From the NCBI GenBank assembly GCA_946478235.1, contig CAMLBF010000002.1:310001-374000 (forward strand): DNA of 64,000 bases, given 5' to 3'. The notes beneath the pieces are model-generated. The model did not search any database. It was not told the origin of the DNA and saw nothing but the letters and a program-made list of their open reading frames with translations. How positions within the stretch are numbered: position 1 is the stretch's first letter; every line of letters starts with the position of its first letter. A program made the position numbers and the translations under genes. Below are positions 1 through 8,410 of this stretch, piece by piece. This DNA comes from an uncultured Bartonella sp. (GTDB lineage Bacteria; Pseudomonadota; Alphaproteobacteria; Rhizobiales; Rhizobiaceae).

Positions 1-62
1 GCTTCAGCCATACGCACCAATTGCGGAGTGATATTAAGTTCACCAGTATTTAGCTCATCCAT
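1..62 (-). CDS. scpB: Segregation and condensation protein B (5' end only)
   Basis: Only the first 20 codons lie in the window, and the gene runs off the left edge. The reading frame starts with ATG at 62 and gives MDELNTGELN followed by ITPQLVRMAEA, which resembles the N-terminus of Rhizobiales ScpB. ScpB is the winged-helix partner of ScpA in the SMC-ScpAB complex that compacts and segregates the chromosome. The start lies one base after the scpA stop codon, so the two are probably translationally coupled. The call rests mainly on this position, because too little of the protein is visible to confirm the domain. Confidence 0.75.
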   Translation of the reverse strand, partial: MDELNTGELNITPQLVRMAE

Positions 63-63
63 C

Positions 64-897
64 TTAGTTTACCATATTGGTTTTATGATGCGCTCTTAAG
101 TATATCGGTGCAAAAGGCTCTTGTTGTTTTATATCAAGTTGCCCTTCTCTTACCATTTCAAGGCTAGCTGCAAATGCACTTGCCAAGGCCGTACGTCGTT
201 CCTCTGCCGTTGGGATATACTCATAAAGAAACGAATCAAGCACCTGCCAATTAACGTCGCGCCCCAGAAGCTTCGTTAATATTTGCCGCGCTGTTTTCAA
301 TGACCATACAGTCCGTTTGCCAACTTCCACGTGACTCACAGCTTGACGCTGCCTTATGCTGGCATAGGCCATCAACATGTCATAGAGTGAAACATCATAT
401 AAATGCTTTTTCTCAACCACTACCATTTCAGGGTTCGCACGTTTAAACACATCACGCCCTAAACGATTACGATTGACAAGCTGACCTGCGGCCTCTCTCA
501 TTGCTTCCAGCCTTCTTAGGCGGAATTGCAAATGCTCGGCTAATTCTTCTCCGCTTTCGCCTTGCTCATTTTTGGCTTGCGGTACCAATAAACGTGATTT
601 CAAATAAGCAAGCCAAGCCGCCATGACTAGATAATCGGCTGCTAGATCCAACCTTAACAAATGCGCTTGCTTTACAAAGTCAAGATATTGCTGAACCAGC
701 GCAACAATAGAAATATGTGCCAAATCAACTTTTTGGTTGCGTGCCAACTGCAACAGCAGATCCAGTGGTCCTTCAAACCCTTGCACATCAATGACAAGCG
801 TGGGTTCACTCACCCCATGCTCTTCCTCTGATGCCCAAATAGGATCCATGACTTTTTGGGCTTGACGGACATTTTGTTTTTTCTGCAATATCGCCAA
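64..897 (-). CDS. scpA: Segregation and condensation protein A
   Basis: ScpA is the kleisin subunit that bridges the two SMC heads in the chromosome condensation complex. The family hallmark FEGPLDLLL is at about residues 41-49, followed by a long helical stretch and a C-terminal winged-helix-like region, and 277 residues is normal length. The longest frame begins with TTG at 897, and an internal ATG at about codon 17 (MDPIW) is an alternative. Neither has a strong Shine-Dalgarno sequence, so the start is uncertain, but the N-terminal extension before the conserved domain is typical of Rhizobiales. It sits 12 bases after nagZ and one base before scpB, as in other Rhizobiales. Confidence 0.93.
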   Translation of the reverse strand: MAILQKKQNVRQAQKVMDPIWASEEEHGVSEPTLVIDVQGFEGPLDLLLQLARNQKVDLAHISIVALVQQYLDFVKQAHLLRLDLAADYLVMAAWLAYLKSRLLVPQAKNEQGESGEELAEHLQFRLRRLEAMREAAGQLVNRNRLGRDVFKRANPEMVVVEKKHLYDVSLYDMLMAYASIRQRQAVSHVEVGKRTVWSLKTARQILTKLLGRDVNWQVLDSFLYEYIPTAEERRTALASAFAASLEMVREGQLDIKQQEPFAPIYLRAHHKTNMVN

Positions 898-909
898 AGT
901 TATATTCCG

Positions 910-1926
910 TTATGCTATTGCCAAAAGCGTTTTGAATTCTTCGCGCAGAAGATCCTCATCTGCATCGCTAGAATATTGAATATAAGCGTGCGTGCGTTTT
1001 GCCCTTTCCAATGCTTCTCCTTGCAACCATGGTGTAGCATCAGCAATTGGCAACATTTCTTCCCTTTCGCCGTTACAATGAAGGACAATATCACAACCAG
1101 CGGCAAATGCTTGGCGTGTCAGTTCGTCAAAACTTCCTGAAAGAGCTTTCATGGAAAGATCATCCGTCATTAAAAGTCCGTCAAATCCGATATCTTTTCG
1201 AATGATCTCTTCGACAACCGGCTTGGATAATGTCGCTGGTTTGTGCTGATCGACACATTCATAAACAACGTGTGCGGTCATCGCTACCGGTAAATCGGAC
1301 AAAGCCCTGAATGGTGCAAAATCGGTTGTTTGCAACAGCTCAAGCGGCGCATCAACCCGTGCGAGACTTTTATGAGTATCGCATAATGCGCGCCCATGTC
1401 CGGGAATATGTTTCATGACTGGTAAAACACCACCATCTCTAAGTCCATTTGCAGCAGCACGCCCCATAATGGTTACTGTCTCTGGATCATTGGCATAAGC
1501 ACGGCTACCGATAACATTATCAGCCCCCTCAATCGGCACATCGAGCAGAGGCAAACAATCCGCATTAATTCCCAGCCGTTTTAAATCGAACGCATGGAGA
1601 CGTGACATAAGCCAAGCGGCACGCTTGCCTTTTTCATTATCCTTTTTATAGATTGCACCCAATGTCGCTGCTGGCGGATAATCTGGTGCGAGAGGCGCGC
1701 GCAAACGCTGAACGCGTCCGCCTTCCTGATCGATAAATATAAAAACATCGTCGCGTCCACAGGCTTGCCTAATTGATGCCGTGAGATTTCTAACCTCTTC
1801 CGCTGTTCCTATGTTTCTTGCAAAGAGGATAAAGGCCCATGGCTGATGTTCGGCAATAAACTTTTTTTCTTCCGGTTGTAAAACCAGACCTGATACGCCA
1901 ACAATGATAGCTTTCATGTGCGACAT
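910..1926 (-). CDS. nagZ: Beta-N-acetylhexosaminidase, glycoside hydrolase family 3
   Basis: NagZ removes N-acetylglucosamine from muropeptides in the cytoplasm during peptidoglycan recycling. The GH3 signature KHIPGHG is at about residues 172-178, followed by the DTHKSLARVD segment that carries the mobile-loop catalytic Asp-His pair. The nucleophile region LMTDDLSM is near residue 255. The protein has no signal peptide, consistent with a cytosolic enzyme, and 338 residues is typical. I start it at the ATG at 1926 because GAGG lies 9 bases upstream; the frame opens one codon earlier with TTG. In most Rhizobiales a SPOR-domain gene precedes nagZ, but here the upstream gene is a molybdoenzyme. 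Confidence 0.95.
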   Translation of the reverse strand: MSHMKAIIVGVSGLVLQPEEKKFIAEHQPWAFILFARNIGTAEEVRNLTASIRQACGRDDVFIFIDQEGGRVQRLRAPLAPDYPPAATLGAIYKKDNEKGKRAAWLMSRLHAFDLKRLGINADCLPLLDVPIEGADNVIGSRAYANDPETVTIMGRAAANGLRDGGVLPVMKHIPGHGRALCDTHKSLARVDAPLELLQTTDFAPFRALSDLPVAMTAHVVYECVDQHKPATLSKPVVEEIIRKDIGFDGLLMTDDLSMKALSGSFDELTRQAFAAGCDIVLHCNGEREEMLPIADATPWLQGEALERAKRTHAYIQYSSDADEDLLREEFKTLLAIA

Positions 1927-2028
1927 CAATGGTTTCCTCGTTTATCGTTTATTCAGTAAGCCAACTATGTTATAAGTCGGCTCGCGCAATAATGTGTGCT
2001 TTTATACTGTTTTAATCAGTTTTGTGCG

Positions 2029-4140
2029 TTATTTCTTGTTGATATCAAGCTTTTTCAACCACACTTTGATGTCATGCACAGCCAATCCACCATTTGGTGC
2101 AGGTGAATCTGCACCTGTTAGCACATTAATTCCTTCTCCCCACACAAAGCTACTGTTTGGAAAAAGCCCTTGTGAGATCAGGACACCGCGTTTTATTCCA
2201 GAAAATAATTTTGCATGCAGTGCTACACTACCGCGCTCATTGCCTATCTCCACAAGATCCCCGTCATTTATCTGATATGCTGCAGCGTCACTTGGGTGCA
2301 ACATAAGTTCTGGCCGTTTTTCTTTCAGAATTGACGTTTCTGTTTCTGAAAAAGAAGAATTAAGAAAATTATGTGTAGGTGAAGTTGCTAGACGAAATGG
2401 ATGTTGATCATCAACGCTTTCAATTGCATCCCATTGATCGGGAAAATCTGGCATGGATTGATAAGGCCCAAGGTAGCCCATCGTTTTTGGAGGAGTATTT
2501 GGTGCGGGCGCCCCTGTCCATTGTGGTTTAAAACGGAATTTCCGATCTGGCCAAGCAAAACCATTCAAAAAATGTGCCCGTTTAAATTCTGGCTGAACAT
2601 CAAGCCAACGTTTTTCGCGCAATTTTTCATAAGTTCCGCGATTGCTCGCGCGCAGCATTGAATCAATAAGCTCAATGGCTGTTTTATTGAAACCAGGTAA
2701 ATGATCAAAGCCCAATCTTTTTGCCAATTCATTTATGACATAAAGATTCGGCTTGGGGCCAAGTGGTGGTTCAATCAATTTAGGCCCTAGCAAAATATGT
2801 TGTTGCCCACCTCCACGGTAAATATCGTCATGCTCAAGAAACATTGTTGCAGGCAAAACCACGTCGGCGAATTTTGCCGTATCTGTCATAAACTGTTCAT
2901 GAACAACGGTAAAAAGGTCATCTCTAAGTAATCCTTGTCGTATGAGACGCTGCTCAGGTGCAACATTTGCAGGATTAGTATTTTGGATAAATAGCCCCAT
3001 TACGGGTATGTCTCCATAAAGGGCTTGTTTGTCTCCCAAAAGAATTCTGCCTATTTTTGACTCGTCTAGTGAACGGATATTCGGATCGGCATAAGCGGTT
3101 CCTTCAATTTCATTCTTGTTTAACGCAAAAATACTTGCGTTGGAAAAAAATGCCCCACCACCTTCATACTGCCAAGCACCCAATACAGCCGGAATGCATA
3201 ATGCCGCATGCATGGCAACTGCACCATTTCTCTGTCTGGTAAAACCATAGCCTAACCGAAAGAACGAGCGTTTTGTATTGCCTACCCAATTGGCGAATGT
3301 TTCTATTTCTTCTACGGAAAGCCCCGTAATTGCGGCAGCCCACTGTGGTGTTTTGTCTAAAAGATGTTGTTTTAAACCATGTGGATCATCGGTATATTTT
3401 TCGAGATAGTCCCAATCTGCCAAATTATCGCGAAAAAGAATATGCATTATGGCGCAAGCAAGAGCTGCATCGGTACCGGGTTTTAAAACCAGTCCGAGAT
3501 CAGCCTGTTTTACCGTTGCGCTTTCAAAAATATCGATAGCAATAATACGCGCACCACGATCTTTTCGTGCTTTGACAACATGTGTCATAACATTCACTTG
3601 GGTGCTGGCGGCATTTGTTCCCCAAATAACAATACAGTCCGATTTTTCCATTTCGCGCGGATCAACACCAGCAATGCGCCCAGTGCCGGCGAAATAACCG
3701 GTTGTCGCTGTATTGGTACAAAAGGTAGAAAACTGTCTGGAATAACCACCCGCATGCCGCAGCCGATTGATGGAATCCCGCTGCACCAACCCCATCGTTC
3801 CAGCAAAAAAATATGGCCAAATAGCTGTTGGATCATAAGTCTTTGCAATATTTTGAAAACGCTCTGCAATTAAATCCAAAGCAGTTTCCCAAGTCGCTTC
3901 CTTCCATTGCCCCTCACCTTTAGCACCGGATCTTATCAAAGGCTGCAATAATCTATCGGGGTGATGGACGCGTTCGCTATATCGTGCAACTTTTGCACAA
4001 ATAACGCCTGCCGTATAGCTATTATCTTTTGCGCCTCTTATCCGTCCAATACGGTATGGTGACAATATTTCTACGTCCAAGGCACACGTTGAAGGACAAT
4101 CGTGGGGACATGCGGAATGACCAATTGTTACATTTTGCAT
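2029..4140 (-). CDS. Molybdopterin (bis-MGD) oxidoreductase, DMSO-reductase superfamily
   Basis: This is a large molybdoenzyme of about 703 residues. An N-terminal 4Fe-4S motif has cysteines at about 11, 15, 19 and 48. By my alignment with formate dehydrogenase H, the Cys in STFCTNT (about residue 141) falls where the Mo-ligating selenocysteine lies, so Cys is the inferred ligand. The C-terminal molybdopterin-dinucleotide domain begins around FRLATSPTHNFLNSSFSE. There is no Tat signal, so it is probably cytoplasmic. No electron-transfer partner gene is adjacent and the substrate cannot be deduced. I prefer the ATG at 4140, just before the cysteine motif, over the GTG at 4185. moaD and moaE elsewhere in the window support cofactor synthesis. 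Confidence 0.88.
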   Translation of the reverse strand: MQNVTIGHSACPHDCPSTCALDVEILSPYRIGRIRGAKDNSYTAGVICAKVARYSERVHHPDRLLQPLIRSGAKGEGQWKEATWETALDLIAERFQNIAKTYDPTAIWPYFFAGTMGLVQRDSINRLRHAGGYSRQFSTFCTNTATTGYFAGTGRIAGVDPREMEKSDCIVIWGTNAASTQVNVMTHVVKARKDRGARIIAIDIFESATVKQADLGLVLKPGTDAALACAIMHILFRDNLADWDYLEKYTDDPHGLKQHLLDKTPQWAAAITGLSVEEIETFANWVGNTKRSFFRLGYGFTRQRNGAVAMHAALCIPAVLGAWQYEGGGAFFSNASIFALNKNEIEGTAYADPNIRSLDESKIGRILLGDKQALYGDIPVMGLFIQNTNPANVAPEQRLIRQGLLRDDLFTVVHEQFMTDTAKFADVVLPATMFLEHDDIYRGGGQQHILLGPKLIEPPLGPKPNLYVINELAKRLGFDHLPGFNKTAIELIDSMLRASNRGTYEKLREKRWLDVQPEFKRAHFLNGFAWPDRKFRFKPQWTGAPAPNTPPKTMGYLGPYQSMPDFPDQWDAIESVDDQHPFRLATSPTHNFLNSSFSETETSILKEKRPELMLHPSDAAAYQINDGDLVEIGNERGSVALHAKLFSGIKRGVLISQGLFPNSSFVWGEGINVLTGADSPAPNGGLAVHDIKVWLKKLDINKK

Positions 4141-4769
4141 TATTCGAAAAGCCCTAAAACTTGTGAATTGGATTTTGTCCGTCACATGAAGTTAAAATAG
4201 ATAATGACTAAAGTTATCGTACAATTTTTATCGGTAGGAAATACTCTTTATAACAATTTTAAATAAAACTTGCATTTTGGGCGAACAATAGGCGTAAAAT
4301 AATTGTGACAGCAGCAAATGTGCGGATAAAAGCAGTCGCGTAATACTAGACTGCTCCCCTATTATACCACGCAATACATTGCGGCAGTCACATGATAATT
4401 ACGGCAGGCGCGTGGCGCAATTCCCTTGCAACATATTGCTTATGTTAAATGTTGTTACTGTCTTTAAGATTTTTTCACTTAAAGTCGTATTTTGTCGATC
4501 AGATATTTTTCAACAATTATGCAAATTATTATTTAGCGTAAGCGTGGCTTGAATTACTGGACTTCGGCGGTACATTTCGTTTAAGCATGATCTTATAAGC
4601 CGGTTCATCTTCTTGTTGGACTAAATTCCGTTAGCAACTTTATGACAACTCCAATAGGCGCAAAACAATCAAAGAGCTTCAAGTTAATTTTACCATGAAG
4701 CCTGACTGACACCACTGATCGGCTTGTTGTGAACTATTGGTTTAAAATTCTGTTTTTGAGAGCATAAGC
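4141..4769. other. Divergent intergenic region, no gene seen
   Basis: About 630 bases separate the molybdoenzyme (minus) from the L,D-transpeptidase (plus), so promoters for both should lie here. I found no convincing coding frame or RNA gene. The one visible structure is a pair of near-identical 18-base direct repeats at 4286-4303 and 4652-4669, listed separately. Confidence 0.6.
4286..4669. repeat. Pair of 18-bp direct repeats, 366 bp apart
   Basis: CAATAGGCGTAAAATAAT at 4286-4303 and CAATAGGCGCAAAACAAT at 4652-4669 match at 16 of 18 positions. Each copy lies nearer one of the two divergent genes. A shared regulator-binding site is possible, but chance cannot be excluded in AT-rich DNA. 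Confidence 0.3.
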
Positions 4770-5519
4770 ATGGACAGACGCACCTTTATTCTGGCTGCTC
4801 CGGTATTTTTAGCCGGCTGCAATTTTCGCCATCCATTGCCGAAAATGGTACCAATTAGTTCCGAGCAAAATGGCGAATACACTGTTGAAAATCCAGAACC
4901 GGAAATTATAACACGTAAAAATAAAGCCACGGCAAAACTACCATTAGCCAAACGTCCATCGGATCCTCATTATGCTGCTATGACAGATAATGGCTTTTCT
5001 GTGCGCGCTATTGATACAAGTCACATAAATCCTGAATTGTTGCGGCAGGAAGTTGCTTTCAGCCTCCCCTATAAACCCGGCACGATTGTTGTCGATCCAA
5101 CAAATTTTTTCTGTTATTTCGTATTACCCAATAAACGCGCTATTCGCTATGGTGTTGGTGTGGCAAGATCATCAGCCACCGATTTTCAAGGCGAAGCAAC
5201 CATTGGACGAAAGGCAATATGGCCTTCATGGCACCCAACCGCGACCATGGTAAAACAACAACCCCAACGATATGGCCATTTGGCTGATGGCATGCAGGGC
5301 GGCCCTAACAATCCACTGGGTGCGCGTGCGCTTTATCTTTACCGCGATGGGGCAGATACACTCTTTCGGTTACACGGCACTGTGGAACCATGGTCAATTG
5401 GCAAGCGTGTTTCATCTGGTTGTATTCGTTTTTTCAATCAGGACATTATTGACCTTTATGAGCGTGTGCCAGTTGGTTCGCGCGCCGTGGTGCTACCGCA
5501 TAAAATTGGTCTTGGCTAA
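4770..5519 (+). CDS. L,D-transpeptidase (YkuD domain), lipoprotein
   Basis: A periplasmic L,D-transpeptidase that would form 3-3 peptidoglycan crosslinks or attach proteins to the wall. The N-terminus carries an RRTFIL stretch resembling a Tat motif and then a lipobox FLAGC with the lipidated Cys at residue 17, so it is probably a lipoprotein. The YkuD domain spans about residues 104-243. It holds the catalytic block with His202 (LHGTVEPWSIG) and SSGCIR, where Cys218 is the nucleophile and Arg220 is conserved. GAGAGC lies about 6 bases before the ATG. Length (249) is normal. rlmJ follows 29 bases downstream. Confidence 0.92.
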   Translation: MDRRTFILAAPVFLAGCNFRHPLPKMVPISSEQNGEYTVENPEPEIITRKNKATAKLPLAKRPSDPHYAAMTDNGFSVRAIDTSHINPELLRQEVAFSLPYKPGTIVVDPTNFFCYFVLPNKRAIRYGVGVARSSATDFQGEATIGRKAIWPSWHPTATMVKQQPQRYGHLADGMQGGPNNPLGARALYLYRDGADTLFRLHGTVEPWSIGKRVSSGCIRFFNQDIIDLYERVPVGSRAVVLPHKIGLG

Positions 5520-5548
5520 GGCGCTTGAGGCATGATAAGAATGACCTT

Positions 5549-6406
5549 ATGAATTATCGTCATATTTATCACGCTGGCAATTTTGCCGACGTTTTCAAAC
5601 ATATTATTTTAACAAGAGTTATTGAGTATCTGAAAAAGAAGGATCATGCCTTCCGTATCATCGATACGCATGCTGGTATCGGCATATATGACCTGTCGTC
5701 TATTGAAGCACAAAAAACCGGCGAATGGATTGAGGGTGTCGGGCGTTTTCTCAATAAACCAATCGACCGTGAATTAGAATCGATTGTTTGTCCTTGGCTT
5801 GATATTGTAAAAAAACTGAATGACGGCAAAGCTGAAATAACGCGTTATCCTGGCTCGCCCTATCTCACACGCGAACTGTTACGCAAGCAAGATAGATTGA
5901 CTGCTATTGAACTGCATGAAACAGATTATCAGACATTGGCGCATAATTTTGCCGGCGATTATCAAACGCGCGTCATTCATCTTGATGGATATTTGGCTCT
6001 CGGTGCCCATGTACCACCGAAAGAAAAACGCGGCGCGATACTTGTTGACCCACCTTTTGAAAAAACAAATGAATTTTCGCTCATGCTGGAAGGCTTTAAA
6101 AAAGCATATCGTCGATTTCCAAACGGAACCTATGCTTTTTGGTATCCAGTAAAACATTATGACGAATTAAGCCGCTTTATTAATGCGTTATCAGCAACAG
6201 AAATTCCGAAAATTCTTCGCCTGGAATTACGGATAAGACAACGTTCAGAAATGCCCGGTTTAGATGGCAGCGGAATGATTGTTGTTAATCCGCCATATGT
6301 TTTGGCTGACGAAATACAAAAATTGCAACCTCTTCTGTTAAACCGCCTATCGCAAGACAATCATTCACAATTAATCATTGAATGGGTGCGTGGTGAAGCT
6401 GTTTGA
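5549..6406 (+). CDS. rlmJ: 23S rRNA (adenine-2030-N6)-methyltransferase
   Basis: RlmJ methylates N6 of A2030 in 23S rRNA using S-adenosylmethionine. The N-terminus MNYRHIYHAGNFADVFKH is the near-invariant family opening and fixes the start at the ATG at 5549, eight codons inside the longest frame. The SAM-binding segment IDTHAGIGIYDL is at about residues 38-49, and the catalytic N6-amino-methyltransferase motif DPPF is at 167-170. The 285-residue length fits. It is probably cotranscribed with the upstream L,D-transpeptidase gene, although the functions are unrelated. Confidence 0.95.
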   Translation: MNYRHIYHAGNFADVFKHIILTRVIEYLKKKDHAFRIIDTHAGIGIYDLSSIEAQKTGEWIEGVGRFLNKPIDRELESIVCPWLDIVKKLNDGKAEITRYPGSPYLTRELLRKQDRLTAIELHETDYQTLAHNFAGDYQTRVIHLDGYLALGAHVPPKEKRGAILVDPPFEKTNEFSLMLEGFKKAYRRFPNGTYAFWYPVKHYDELSRFINALSATEIPKILRLELRIRQRSEMPGLDGSGMIVVNPPYVLADEIQKLQPLLLNRLSQDNHSQLIIEWVRGEAV

Positions 6407-6467
6407 GCTTGACGTGAGAAATGCAATGCAACATATTGATGCTAATCAATGACAAGATGGAATGAAC

Positions 6468-6938
6468 ATGCAAACTTCATCATTCGCTAATAGAATTTTT
6501 CGTAAAGCTTTCTATGCATCCTTTGCTGTTATAGGGCTCGCTGGCGCAGTCAACGCTGCCCATGCTGCAGATATATTAAGCAATACAGCCCCTTCTTTTG
6601 CCAATGCTGGTGCTTGTGCCTATGAGCATGTTCTTAGCGCTGTTAATTATAAATTCTATCACGAAGTCCGCCATGTGCCGGATCTGCCAGTTGTCCGCAT
6701 AAAAGACATGGCCAATATTGTTCAGACTCGTGAAGAGCCTGCAGCTACAAAGCTCAATATTAGTCGGCAATTTTGTCAGGCTACTGCCATCATGAATGAT
6801 GGAAGCAGTTATCCTGTTTATTATATGGTAGAATTTGGCCAAGGCTTTACAGGTGTCGGCGGATTTAACGTTGAATTCTGTGTTGAAGGCTTCGATAAGT
6901 GGCGCATTCAGGATGGCAATTGTCGGGCAGTACGATAA
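6468..6938 (+). CDS. Small secreted protein, conserved hypothetical
   Basis: I do not recognise a named family. The 156-residue product begins with a basic n-region (NRIFRK), a hydrophobic stretch and a probable signal-peptidase site after NAAHA, so it should be periplasmic. Four cysteines remain in the mature part (in GACAYEH, QFCQAT, EFCVEG and GNCRAV), which would suit two disulfides. The start is set at the second ATG (6468) because GATGGA abuts the first ATG (6462) too closely to act as its ribosome-binding site. It may follow rlmJ in the same transcript, 61 bases downstream. Function unknown. Confidence 0.7.
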   Translation: MQTSSFANRIFRKAFYASFAVIGLAGAVNAAHAADILSNTAPSFANAGACAYEHVLSAVNYKFYHEVRHVPDLPVVRIKDMANIVQTREEPAATKLNISRQFCQATAIMNDGSSYPVYYMVEFGQGFTGVGGFNVEFCVEGFDKWRIQDGNCRAVR

Positions 6939-7646
6939 TAACGTTATCGGCTGCTAATTTTGCCTATTTCTGAGGTAAGTGTAGTTCGAAAGAACACTAT
7001 TTTAACATTAGCTTTGAACGGATTATTGTTGTTTTAACACAACATATGGGTAATCTGCGCTTTTTAAGCCTTTAAGCAGAAATTTGCGTTTATCACAAAT
7101 GATGGTGCGAGTGTTGTATAACAGCGCCATCATTGCAATTCAATTTGATTGATATAAAAACACTCTATCACCACTTGAAATACTTCATTTGGCATTGATT
7201 GCTTATACTAATAGCTTTTTCTATCATGGGTTGTTTTCAGTATAAGTATAATAAAATAACGATACCACAAGTGATTTGGAAATCAAAAATATACCCAAGT
7301 TTCCCTGTGCTTGATGAACAAATGCAAGCTTTGCGCCGTTACGTTTGTCAATTCGTGACTTTTGCCAATTCATCGCTTTTGCCAAGTCGTCACTTTTACT
7401 AAGTTGTCACTTTTGCTAATCTATGCTGTCGCGTTTACGAGCATATGTTTTGGTTGTATGTAATCGTCCCTATATAATTACGGTAACAGCTTGATAGACT
7501 AACGCTAAACCTTTATCTGGCAATGCCTTCTCTCTTGTTTGATACTTGATTTCATTGTCAATAATAGCCATCTTAGAAAACCAAAGCATAAGTTTTGAAA
7601 TTCAAAAATTATGATGGATAACACGTAGCGGATCATTATTAGAATC
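6939..7646. other. 708-bp intergenic region with a minisatellite
   Basis: There is no credible gene: the only open frames are short, AT-rich and lack ribosome-binding sites. A block of four 17-bp tandem repeats occupies 7354-7421. The region presumably contains the promoter for the SDR-uvrC pair near its right end. Confidence 0.6.
7354..7421. repeat. Tandem repeat, 4 x 17 bp, imperfect
   Basis: Four head-to-tail 17-base units lie at 7354-7370, 7371-7387, 7388-7404 and 7405-7421. They share the pattern CGTCACTTTTGCCAAGT, and each differs from it at 2-4 positions. CTTTT in the middle is invariant. No spacers separate the units, so it is a minisatellite and not a CRISPR array. Confidence 0.85.
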
Positions 7647-8408
7647 ATGAACACAAAGCGGCCAGTTGCCTTGATTACAGGTGGAGCTAAAAGATTAGGT
7701 GCTGCCATGGCACTTGACTTGGCGCATCATGGTTTCAACATCGCTATCCATTATAATAATGGCAAACAAGACGCTGAACAACTAACCAATAATCTACAAA
7801 AACTAGGTGTATCCGCGCGCTCATTCCACTCTGATCTTTTGAAAACTTGCGGTGATGGACTTATAGAACGTGTTGTTGAAGAAATGGGGTCGGTGGACTT
7901 GCTCATCAACAATGCCTCGATATTTCTTGATGATGGAATCGGCGCACTCGATGAAGAAGTTTGGAACAACCATTTTGCACTGCATTTACGCACGCCTGCC
8001 CTATTGGCGGATAGAATGCGGAGTTATATGCCCGATCATGATGATGGGCTGATTGTCAATATGATTGACCAGCGCGTTCTGAAGCTTAATCCAAATTTTC
8101 TGTCATATACTTTGTCGAAATCCGCTTTATGGACGTTAACACGCACTCTAGCACAAACACTCGCACCACAGATACGCGTCAATGCTATTGCACCTGGGCC
8201 ATCGTTAAAAAGCCCAAGGCAAAGTGAAGAAGATTTTCTAAAACAAACCCATTCGGTATTGTTGCAGCGTGGGCCAGCCTTACAAGATTTTGGAGCGACA
8301 ATACGCTATTTCTGGCAGCAAAAATCGGTTACCGGACAGATGATAGCCTTGGACGGCGGACAACATCTTATGTGGCAAACACCAGATATTGCAGGACAAG
8401 TCGAATAG
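7647..8408 (+). CDS. SDR oxidoreductase, pteridine-reductase/FolM-like
   Basis: A short-chain dehydrogenase of 253 residues. The nucleotide-binding loop is TGGAKRLG (11-18); an Arg at this site (TGxxxRxG) marks NADPH-dependent pteridine reductases such as PTR1 and FolM. The usual catalytic Ser is replaced by Asp141 (NMIDQ), with Tyr154 and Lys158 in SYTLSKSA. That matches the Asp-Tyr-Lys set of PTR1, including the 13-residue Asp-Tyr spacing. The likely substrate is dihydropterin or dihydrofolate, inferred from these residues only. uvrC begins two bases after its stop, so the two are surely cotranscribed. Confidence 0.85.
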   Translation: MNTKRPVALITGGAKRLGAAMALDLAHHGFNIAIHYNNGKQDAEQLTNNLQKLGVSARSFHSDLLKTCGDGLIERVVEEMGSVDLLINNASIFLDDGIGALDEEVWNNHFALHLRTPALLADRMRSYMPDHDDGLIVNMIDQRVLKLNPNFLSYTLSKSALWTLTRTLAQTLAPQIRVNAIAPGPSLKSPRQSEEDFLKQTHSVLLQRGPALQDFGATIRYFWQQKSVTGQMIALDGGQHLMWQTPDIAGQVE

Positions 8409-8410
8409 AT

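Noticed and set aside
1959-1982. Hairpin between the molybdoenzyme and nagZ genes
   Set aside because: AGCCAAC/GTCGGCT has one wobble pair, a 10-base loop and no T-run; it is a weak structure that I did not list as a terminator.
7199-7402. 67-codon open frame on plus
   Set aside because: Low-complexity AT-rich translation, no ribosome-binding site, and it runs into the tandem repeat.
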